DNA of 9,226 bases, from NCBI GenBank assembly GCA_009780595.1, contig WQZT01000054.1:1-9226 (forward strand). The letters run 5' to 3'. Both the position numbers and the translations under genes were made by a program. This DNA comes from Treponema sp. Its GTDB lineage: Bacteria > Spirochaetota > Spirochaetia > Treponematales > Breznakiellaceae. Below the pieces are notes generated by a model. The model ran no database searches, was not told the origin of the DNA, and worked only from the letters and a program-made list of their open reading frames with translations. Below, one piece after another: positions 1 to 4,705 of this stretch (positions within the stretch are counted from its first letter, which is position 1; each line of letters opens with the position of its first letter).

Positions 1-14
1 ATAGCAGCACACCA

Positions 15-29
15 GGGCTTTGACAGCCC
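15..29. repeat. Small perfect inverted repeat (5-bp stem, 5-nt loop)
   Basis: GGGCT at 15-19 and AGCCC at 25-29 flank a 5-nt loop. Read leftward, it falls in the predicted 5' leader of the transcript from the promoter at 50-78. No T-run follows on either strand, so a terminator is not supported. It may be a leader hairpin or chance. Confidence 0.25.
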
Positions 30-49
30 AAACGCTTTGCCAATAGTTT

Positions 50-78
50 ATTATCTCACGCGCTCAGAATGCTGTCAA
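50..78 (-). promoter_or_regulatory. Leftward sigma70-type promoter
   Basis: Read on the - strand, a perfect -35 hexamer TTGACA (78 to 73) is followed after exactly 17 nt by GATAAT (55 to 50), which matches the TATAAT consensus at 5 of 6 positions. Transcription would start near position 43 and run off the left edge, so the gene served is not visible. A perfect palindrome lies 2 bp upstream of the -35 box. A second TTGACA (101 to 96) lies farther upstream but has no -10 at the right distance. The hexamers and spacing are seen directly; promoter activity is inferred. Confidence 0.55.
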
Positions 79-80
79 GG

Positions 81-97
81 CATTTTCTGGGAAAATG
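81..97. repeat. Perfect 7-bp palindrome beside the -35 box
   Basis: CATTTTC (81-87) and GAAAATG (91-97) are exact reverse complements around TGG. The dyad sits 2 bp upstream of the -35 box of the leftward promoter, a typical place for an activator or repressor site. No T-run follows on either strand, which argues against a terminator. No known regulator consensus was recognised. Confidence 0.4.
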
Positions 98-129
98 TCA
101 AATTAGGTGGCATAAAAGCATTATTCTTG

Positions 130-231
130 CTACTTCCCTAGCATCTCTGTGTGAGTGCCTGTTCCAAAAAGATAGAGAATCATATCAGTGTTCCGCTTCT
201 CGTACACCAGCAGCCAATCTCCTGCGCCGAA
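130..231 (-). pseudogene. C-terminal remnant of a YafQ-type (RelE superfamily) toxin
   Basis: The frame opens directly after a TGA (234 to 232) and encodes 33 residues ending at TAG (132 to 130). The fragment reads FGAGDWLLVYEKRN, then TDMILYLFGTGTHTEMLGK. YafQ family mRNA-interferase toxins end in the same pattern: a DW-[LI]-L-[IV]-Y strand, then a hydrophobic strand and a GTH motif carrying a catalytic His near the C-terminus. In E. coli YafQ, from memory, the tail is GTHAALFG. Here the penultimate active-site Phe is Leu. The N-terminal two thirds of a toxin of about 90 residues is missing, there is no start codon or ribosome binding site, and no antitoxin gene is visible. This looks like a dead relic whose break point lies between about 231 and 243, next to the end of the neighbouring gene. 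Homology is judged by eye from a short segment. Confidence 0.6.
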
Positions 232-242
232 TCATTCCGCTC

Positions 243-1055
243 TCACATCCTCTCGTAAACGTGCGCGCGCCCCTTTCGCCCGGTGCGTTGCGTCAGCCCA
301 AGCTTGGTTAGCACGTACAGCGTTTTTTCCGCCAGCACCTTGTCGATTCCCGCCTTTTCCGCAAAGGTACGGACGGTAAAACTCTCGCTCTTTTTGAAGG
401 GAATAAAACGGTTGTAATCTTTGGGCTTTGCCAAAACCAGCGAACCGCGAACTGCTTGCAGCGTTTTTCCGGTGATACTGACCTTCTTGCGCCGCCACGA
501 GCCTTTGCCGTCGTTCTCCCTCCGCTCAACAATTTCGACAAATGCCAGTTCAATAGAAAAGTTTTTGAGCAAGGGCAACAGCGGCGCGTACATAAGCGCG
601 TAGAATAAATCCCACTCGCTACCTTTGCGGGGGCTTTTGCGTCGGTGAAGGAGAATACCGGAAGTGTCGTACAGCTCGATGTATTTTTCGGCAATGATGG
701 GATGGATAACCTTGATTTTGTGTTTCAGCGCGAGTTCCGCTACTTTTTCTTTCAGCGGGGCAAAGCTCCCGCACTGCACCTCGATAAGTTCGCCCCGGCT
801 CGTTCGCCCATCGCAGATGTACCCCCCGACAGGGGCTTCCACTGCGCCCTCGCTGCCCGTATAGTGCAGCTTCAGCGCCTTGTGGAGGCTGCTTTCATTT
901 TGTGTTCCAATAGAACGTGGCGGCGCACAAAGGCGCGCAGCACTTGTGTCAATAGAAGCTTTCTTCTTGGCAGGCGATTTGTTCTTAACCGGAGCTTCTT
1001 GTAATGCGCGTATTTTCGTGGCAGCTCTTATTAATGAAGGTTTAGGTTTCGACAT
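243..1055 (-). CDS. Uncharacterised protein with PD-(D/E)XK-like core and possible C-terminal winged helix
   Basis: The product has 270 residues and its function is unknown. Residues 1-50 are basic and low in complexity (KNKSPAKKKAS). The core at about 52-120 starts with NESSLHKALKLHYTG, then EAPVGGYICD, then LIEVQCGSF, then a helix with K102 and K104, then VIHPI. The order E54, D82, E92-V-Q94, K102/K104 resembles a PD-(D/E)XK nuclease-like fold with an ExQ variant of the usual ExK. I recall similar domains in Firmicutes and spirochaete proteins under the name DUF8091, but I am not certain of that label. Residues 225-270 look like a winged helix-turn-helix (FTVRTFAEKAGIDKVLAEKT, then VLTKLGL) followed by a basic wing (RTGRKGRAHVY). 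The start overlaps the end of the upstream small gene by 14 bp and has only a weak ribosome binding site, which suggests translational coupling. Nuclease activity is an inference; a non-catalytic DNA-binding role is possible. Confidence 0.75.
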   Translation of the reverse strand: MSKPKPSLIRAATKIRALQEAPVKNKSPAKKKASIDTSAARLCAPPRSIGTQNESSLHKALKLHYTGSEGAVEAPVGGYICDGRTSRGELIEVQCGSFAPLKEKVAELALKHKIKVIHPIIAEKYIELYDTSGILLHRRKSPRKGSEWDLFYALMYAPLLPLLKNFSIELAFVEIVERRENDGKGSWRRKKVSITGKTLQAVRGSLVLAKPKDYNRFIPFKKSESFTVRTFAEKAGIDKVLAEKTLYVLTKLGLTQRTGRKGRAHVYERM

Positions 1056-1281
1056 ACTCCATAAGTTCCCGGGCGCTTAACTGCTCCAGATAATGGAAGA
1101 TTTCGCTGCCGCCTTTGTAATCGTTGGTCGAAACCTTTTGCACGCGGAAAACAACCATCCGGTTTGTCGGCAGCGGCAGGTTCACAGGGTTCCCGTTTAC
1201 ATCCACCAGCTGGTTGAGCGGCAAGCGCCCGCGAATCTCCTGCGTGTCCCCTTCAGGAAACACGATAAAATAGTCAGTCAT
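1042..1281 (-). CDS. Small conserved-looking hypothetical protein
   Basis: This gene encodes 79 residues from ATG 1281 (MTDYFIVFPEGDTQEIRGRL), or 81 from the in-frame ATG at 1287. I do not recognise the family. The pattern suggests a compact soluble domain: an N-terminal strand (YFIVF), a loop with LPLNQLVDVNGNPVNLPLP, a second strand (MVVFRVQKV) and an acidic C-terminal helix (FHYLEQLSARELMEYVE). No signal peptide or membrane segment is seen. Start 1281 is preferred because its ATGA overlaps the stop of a 6-codon mini-ORF (1298 to 1278) that has its own purine-rich site GAAGGGA 5 nt upstream. The best Shine-Dalgarno-like site for 1287 is about 16 nt away. Its 3' end overlaps the nuclease-like gene by 14 bp, so the two probably form one unit. 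No convincing promoter was found upstream. Confidence 0.65.
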   Translation of the reverse strand: MTDYFIVFPEGDTQEIRGRLPLNQLVDVNGNPVNLPLPTNRMVVFRVQKVSTNDYKGGSEIFHYLEQLSARELMEYVET

Positions 1282-1403
1282 AAACATAAAAAGAGCATAC
1301 TATTCCCTTCACTGAAAAGCAATAACAAGATTTACCTACATAAATATTAAGGTCTTTTGTTAAAATTTCGCTACTATTCATAACATTTTCTGTTGTTTTG
1401 CGC

Positions 1404-1437
1404 TTGACAGTTGAATTCGTTCTGTGCATACTATAAT
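1404..1437 (+). promoter_or_regulatory. Predicted mraZ / dcw operon promoter
   Basis: A perfect -35 box TTGACA lies at 1404-1409. At the optimal 17-bp spacing follows CATACT (1427-1432, 4 of 6 matches to TATAAT), placing transcription start near 1439-1440. A perfect TATAAT lies at 1432-1437 but is 22 bp from TTGACA. It could instead pair with TTGAAT (1411-1416) at a 15-bp spacing. Which -10 is used cannot be decided by eye. It is the only strong promoter-like sequence ahead of the cluster, and it directs transcription into mraZ. Confidence 0.6.
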
Positions 1438-1444
1438 GTAGTAT
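1428..1444. promoter_or_regulatory. Dyad over the -10 region of the mraZ promoter
   Basis: ATACTA (1428-1433) and TAGTAT (1439-1444) form a perfect 6-bp inverted repeat with a 5-bp centre. It covers both candidate -10 boxes and the predicted start site, so a bound dimer would block RNA polymerase. It is AT-rich and could partly be chance, and the binding protein is unknown. It differs from the downstream direct repeats attributed to MraZ. Confidence 0.35.
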
Positions 1445-1452
1445 AGTGTCAA

Positions 1453-1492
1453 ATTGTGGGAAAAAGTAGAAAAGTTTAGGAAATCGTGGGAA
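1453..1492 (+). promoter_or_regulatory. Putative MraZ operator: four 10-bp direct repeats
   Basis: Four boxes occur at an exact 10-bp period: TGGGA (1457), TAGAA (1467), TAGGA (1477) and TGGGA (1487). As 10-mers from 1453 they fit A-N-N-(G/T)-T-R-G-R-A-A. MraZ proteins are known to bind such arrays: TGGGN boxes separated by 5 nt in E. coli, and AAAGTG-type repeats in mollicutes, upstream of their own gene. The array lies downstream of the predicted start of transcription, contains the mraZ ribosome binding site in box 3 and ends at the start codon. Binding could therefore block both transcription and access to the message. Repeats and spacing are seen directly; MraZ binding is inferred from the family. 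Confidence 0.75.
1478..1482 (+). promoter_or_regulatory. Ribosome binding site deciding the mraZ start
   Basis: AGGAA lies 9 nt before ATG 1492. The in-frame GTG at 1486 would have only 3 nt of spacing, so ATG 1492 is preferred. The site falls inside the third box of the putative MraZ operator. Confidence 0.55.
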
Positions 1493-1953
1493 TGGAATTG
1501 AAAACCGGATCAGCCGAAAGCACGCTTGATGACAAGGGGAGGGTTAGTATCCCCGTGCGCTTCCGCGAACAGTACCAGGATAAACTGGTAATTACGCGGG
1601 GCATGGAAAAGTGTGTCTGGGTGATGACGTTTTCGGTGTGGGAACGCTACGAGCAGGATTTGCGCGCCCGTAGCAAAGAAGAGAACCTGAACGATGAAGA
1701 GTGGGATGTTCTTGAGTACAAGCTCATAGGGCATGCTCAAGAGGCTGAGCTCGACAAGTCCGGGCGCATCGCGGTTCCACCCACGCTCCGCAAGTATGCA
1801 AACCTGTCGAAGGATTGTATGGTGATTAACGGGAAAAACCGGCTTTCGATTTGGGATTGCGAAACCTTCGAAGCCTACCTTGATGGAAACGAGGCGGTTG
1901 CCCGCGCTGCGATGAATAAATTGGGCGCACAGGACATTTTTAGAACTGGTTAA
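1492..1953 (+). CDS. mraZ: Transcriptional regulator MraZ
   Basis: MraZ is the AbrB-fold, ring-forming DNA-binding regulator usually encoded first in dcw clusters, where it represses its own operon. The protein has 153 residues, the normal length (about 150). Both tandem swapped-hairpin domains are present, each with its signature: STLDDKGRVSIPVRFR near residues 10-25 and AELDKSGRIAVPPTLRKYAN near 84-103. The DKGR and DKSGR elements belong to the DNA-contacting motifs. ATG 1492 is chosen over the in-frame GTG 1486 because of ribosome binding site spacing and because homologues begin a few residues before the TLDxKGR motif. It is followed after 65 nt by rsmH, and four operator-like repeats lie directly upstream. 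Confidence 0.95.
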   Translation: MELKTGSAESTLDDKGRVSIPVRFREQYQDKLVITRGMEKCVWVMTFSVWERYEQDLRARSKEENLNDEEWDVLEYKLIGHAQEAELDKSGRIAVPPTLRKYANLSKDCMVINGKNRLSIWDCETFEAYLDGNEAVARAAMNKLGAQDIFRTG

Positions 1954-2018
1954 TAATGTAAAAAACTGAAGTTTCAAGGGAGCTGAAGCATTCAGGCACG
2001 TTGATTGGGGGGAAATGT

Positions 2019-2969
2019 ATGAACGTGGTTCACATGTCGGTATTACCTGAAGAAATACTCAAATACCTACCTCCCCGGACAACCGATCATCTGATGGTGG
2101 ATGCTACGCTGGGGGAGGGCGGCCACTTGTTCGCTTTTCTCAGCCAGTTCCCCCATCTGAAAGCTGTCGGTGTTGATGCCGACCCTGAAATTATGAAGAT
2201 CGCCCGCCAGCGGCTTGCACCGTTTGGCGAACGGGTGCAATTTTACGGGGGCTGGTCGCACGATTTTTTTACCGAGTATCCTGCTCATTGCAAACGCCCT
2301 GACAGTATCCTCATCGATACTGGTGTGAGTATGTATCACTACCTGAAAGGCGGGCGGGGTTTTAGTTTCCGCTTCGATGAGCCGCTGGATATGCGGATCG
2401 ATGTTTCAAGCGGGTTGAGCGCGGCGCAGTTGATTGCGCGGCTTTCGGAGAAGGACCTCGCGGATCTGCTGTATGTCAACGCAGAAGAGCGCTACTCGCG
2501 TCGCATTGCGAAGGCGATTTGCGAGGCGAAAGAGCACGGGGCGATAACAAGCTCGGTGGTGCTGGCGGAAATTGTCGAGCGGGCGGTTCCGGCGGCGTAC
2601 CGGCACGGGGCTATTCACGCGGCGACAAAGACGTTTCAGGCGTTGAGAGTTGCCGTCAATGGCGAAATATCGCGGATGGAAGATCTGCTGGAATCGGCGT
2701 TTCGGGTTTTGGAAGTTGGCGGGAGGCTTGGGGTCATTACCTTTGATTCCTTGCAAGACCGGATTGTCAAGCACTTCTTCCGCGAGAAGAACAGGGACTG
2801 TATATGCCCCCCGCAATCGCCGATATGTAAATGCAGGGGACAGCGGTGTGTTACCATCTTGACCCGCAAAGGTGTTGGCGCAACCGAAGGGGAGATTCGC
2901 AAAAATCCCCCTTCCCGCAGCGCCCGCTTCCGCGCAGTAGAAAAAATCTTGGATGAGGTTGAAGTATGA
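2019..2969 (+). CDS. rsmH: 16S rRNA (cytosine-1402-N4)-methyltransferase RsmH
   Basis: RsmH (formerly MraW) uses S-adenosylmethionine to N4-methylate C1402 in the decoding centre of 16S rRNA. The 316 residues match family length. Visible motifs are the SAM-binding loop DATLGEGGH (28-36), DADPE (53-57), DTGVSMYHY (100-108), GRGFSFRFDEPLDMR (112-126), AATKTFQALRVAVNGE (201-216), ITFDSLQDRIVKHFF (240-254), a cysteine-rich CICPPQSPICKC segment (261-272) and the C-terminal PPSRSARFRAVEK. ATG 2019 follows GGGGGG (2007-2012) at 6 nt and places HMSVLPEE correctly; an in-frame TTG at 2001 and ATG 2034 are alternatives. Two motifs differ from the common forms: DLGVSS is DTGVSM and FHSLEDR is FDSLQDR. 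The stop overlaps ftsL by 4 bp (ATGA). Confidence 0.95.
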   Translation: MNVVHMSVLPEEILKYLPPRTTDHLMVDATLGEGGHLFAFLSQFPHLKAVGVDADPEIMKIARQRLAPFGERVQFYGGWSHDFFTEYPAHCKRPDSILIDTGVSMYHYLKGGRGFSFRFDEPLDMRIDVSSGLSAAQLIARLSEKDLADLLYVNAEERYSRRIAKAICEAKEHGAITSSVVLAEIVERAVPAAYRHGAIHAATKTFQALRVAVNGEISRMEDLLESAFRVLEVGGRLGVITFDSLQDRIVKHFFREKNRDCICPPQSPICKCRGQRCVTILTRKGVGATEGEIRKNPPSRSARFRAVEKILDEVEV

Positions 2970-3262
2970 TTATGATCAGGCGCTATGTACTTTTTTATTT
3001 TTTTGTGCTTTCTATTCCTTTTTTCCTGGGAATCGTTGCCTGGCAGTCCGCCCGCTTTGCGGAACTGGAGAGAAATGTCAGGTGGCTTGAAACATCTCAG
3101 GAAAATTGGGTGGAGGATAATAGAAGGCTGATTGCAGGAATAGCAGTGCTTTCCTCGTCAGCGAGAATTGGGCAAGTGGCAGTGCAGGACTTGGGGCTTA
3201 CGAAAATACGCCCGCAGAATGTTCTGCAAATAAGAATCGAGCCGGGGGAGATGGGACCGTAA
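2966..3262 (+). CDS. ftsL: Cell division protein FtsL-like
   Basis: This is a small bitopic membrane protein of 98 residues. Residues 7-26 form one hydrophobic transmembrane segment after a short basic N-terminus (MIMIRRY), giving an N-in topology. Residues 28-60 look like a coiled coil (FAELERNVRWLETSQENW). The tail carries the FtsL-type pattern S-S-A-R-I-G-Q-V-A-x-x-L-G-L (64-78). FtsL joins FtsQ/DivIB and FtsB/DivIC in the septal complex that activates FtsW. Sequence conservation in this family is low, so the call rests on topology, the LGL motif and position after rsmH. ATG 2966 overlaps the rsmH stop (ATGA) and has GAGG at 2955-2958; ATG 2972 is an alternative. No ftsI follows, contrary to the usual order; murF abuts directly. 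Confidence 0.85.
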   Translation: MIMIRRYVLFYFFVLSIPFFLGIVAWQSARFAELERNVRWLETSQENWVEDNRRLIAGIAVLSSSARIGQVAVQDLGLTKIRPQNVLQIRIEPGEMGP

Positions 3263-4705
3263 ATGAACGATAGTTCGCATTTAATGAGCTTACTAGAACT
3301 TTCCCGCGCTGTTGGGGGGCGTTTGCTTTCCGGAGGGGAAGAGCAGCCGCCCCGCACGCCCCCAGCCAGCCTGCAATCGGCGGGCTTTTTCTCTGTCTGC
3401 ATCGACTCCCGCGCTGCTAAAAGTGGCGCGTTGTTTGTTGCTCTGCGTGGAGCGGAGCAGGACGGGCACCGCTTTGTACAAGCGGCGTTTGATCGAGGCG
3501 CGGTTGCGGCGTTGGTGGATTTCCGTGCGCTGGAAGATTCGAGCCTCGGCCTTGCCGCTGTGGCGCAGAGCCGCAACTGTGTGCTTGTCGCCGTGGACGA
3601 CACGTTGAAGGCGCTCCAGAGCGCAGCGGCGGCGTACCTTGCGCGGTTTCCCAAGCTCGTGCGAATTGGGATTACTGGCTCTTCGGGAAAAACGACAACC
3701 AAAGAAATCGCCGCCGCTATCATCCGGCAGGAAAAGCAGGTTGTTATGAACGAAGGCAACCTGAACTCAGAAACCGGGCTGCCGCTTGCGGTGTTCAACG
3801 TGCGCGAACACCACGAAATTGGCATTTTTGAAGTGGCAATGAACAACCCCGGGGAAATTGCGCCCCTTGCGCGGGTGTTAAAGCCGCATATCGTGTTAAT
3901 TACGAATATCGGCGTGGCGCACATTGGGCAACTGGGTTCTCGGGACGCGATTGCCCTCGAAAAGAAACAGGTTTTTTCGTATTTTGACGGGAGCAACACC
4001 GCGCTCATTCCCGCCGAAGATGATTACCGCGATTTTCTTGCCGAAGGCATTGCGGGCCGCGCGGTTTTCTACGGGGAGCATTCGCTTGCAGATTTGCGCG
4101 GCGTGAAGGATATGGGGCTTGAAGGAACGGAAATCAATTGGAACGGGCAAAGCGTACGATTGCGCCTTCCGGGAAAGTTCAACCGTGCAAATGCGTTTGC
4201 CGCCATCTCGCTGGCGCAGGAACTGGGGGTAAGTTCGCAGTCGGTGTGCAAAGGGCTTGAATCGGTGCAGGCGCTTTTTGGCAGGGGGGAAATTCTCCGC
4301 GGGCGCACAACGCTCCTGCGTGATTGTTACAACTCGAACCCTGCCAGCGCCGCCGCCGCCGTTGAGTTTTGCGATTCCCTTGAATGGAAAGAAGGGCGGC
4401 GGGTGTACATAGTCGGTTCGATGTTGGAACTTGGGGAAATGGCGGAGCGGGAACACGCCACGCTTGGCAAGCAGCTTGCATCCTGCAAGGCGGATATGCT
4501 GTTCCTGTACGGCAAAGAAATGCAAGCAGCCGCCGCTGTGCTGAAAAACGGGGCGATCCCCTGCTTTCACACTGCCGCCATCGACGATCTTTCCCGCGCA
4601 GTGGATGCGTATATCCAGCGCGGGGATTTGGTACTGCTGAAAGGTTCGCGTGGCGTTGCACTGGAAGTGCTGACAGATATTCTTGTTGAAGGAGGAGGCG
4701 CGTAA
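3263..4705 (+). CDS. murF: UDP-N-acetylmuramoyl-tripeptide:D-Ala-D-Ala ligase MurF
   Basis: MurF is the cytoplasmic ATP-dependent ligase that adds D-Ala-D-Ala to UDP-MurNAc-tripeptide, the last soluble step of the peptidoglycan precursor. At 480 residues it is slightly longer than E. coli MurF (about 450). The N-terminal substrate domain contains CIDSRAAKSGALFVALRG (46-63) and DGHRFV. The central ATPase domain has the P-loop ITGSSGKTTTK (137-147, Lys143) and NEGNLNSETGLP (163-174), then EVAMNNPGEI (190-199) and GVAHIGQLGS (217-226). The C-terminal domain has DCYNSNP (364-370) and GSMLELGEMAEREH (395-408). Unusual points are N for the common H in MNHxGEI, and GKFN (314-317) where MurF often has GxHN. 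DCYNSNP and domain order favour MurF over MurE. The start abuts the ftsL stop (TAAATG), with GGGGGAGA upstream; M8 is an alternative. Confidence 0.95.
   Translation: MNDSSHLMSLLELSRAVGGRLLSGGEEQPPRTPPASLQSAGFFSVCIDSRAAKSGALFVALRGAEQDGHRFVQAAFDRGAVAALVDFRALEDSSLGLAAVAQSRNCVLVAVDDTLKALQSAAAAYLARFPKLVRIGITGSSGKTTTKEIAAAIIRQEKQVVMNEGNLNSETGLPLAVFNVREHHEIGIFEVAMNNPGEIAPLARVLKPHIVLITNIGVAHIGQLGSRDAIALEKKQVFSYFDGSNTALIPAEDDYRDFLAEGIAGRAVFYGEHSLADLRGVKDMGLEGTEINWNGQSVRLRLPGKFNRANAFAAISLAQELGVSSQSVCKGLESVQALFGRGEILRGRTTLLRDCYNSNPASAAAAVEFCDSLEWKEGRRVYIVGSMLELGEMAEREHATLGKQLASCKADMLFLYGKEMQAAAAVLKNGAIPCFHTAAIDDLSRAVDAYIQRGDLVLLKGSRGVALEVLTDILVEGGGA
4689..4698 (+). promoter_or_regulatory. Strong ribosome binding site for mraY
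   Basis: AAGGAGGAGG lies 6 nt before ATG 4705, inside the last codons of murF. It is the best Shine-Dalgarno match in the window and fixes the mraY start, which shares one base with the murF stop (TAATG). Confidence 0.8.

Noticed and set aside
15..45. 5' part of a tRNA gene reading leftward near the left edge
   Set aside because: The GGGCT/AGCCC stem has a 5-nt loop, and no acceptor, D-arm or conserved tRNA bases can be aligned in the available bases.
69..379. + strand frames of 80 and 63 codons at the left end
   Set aside because: They oppose the toxin remnant and the end of the nuclease-like gene, have shadow-like composition and lack ribosome binding sites.
1299..1403. - strand promoter for the divergent hypothetical pair
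   Set aside because: TTAACA- and TATGTA-like hexamers occur, but none at good spacing with good matches, so no promoter is called.
1404..1437. TTGACA paired with the perfect TATAAT as the mraZ promoter
   Set aside because: The spacer would be 22 bp, too long for a sigma70 promoter. CATACT at 17 bp, or TTGAAT-15-TATAAT, is more plausible.
1510..1977. 155-codon - strand frame opposite mraZ
   Set aside because: It mirrors mraZ almost exactly. The + strand carries both MraZ signature motifs, so this is a shadow.
1983..1995. Hairpin CTGAA-GCA-TTCAG between mraZ and rsmH as a terminator
   Set aside because: The stem has only 5 bp, is not GC-rich and is not followed by a T-run. The genes on both sides belong to one cluster.
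2406..2816. 136-codon - strand frame and overlapping + strand frames within rsmH
   Set aside because: The RsmH frame contains every family motif, while the alternatives have biased composition and no domain.
3097..4008. Long - strand open frame (303 codons) opposite ftsL and murF
   Set aside because: It lies antisense to strongly supported ftsL and murF codons, has a low-complexity Ser/Ala/Arg-rich composition typical of shadow frames, and shows no recognisable domain or ribosome binding site.
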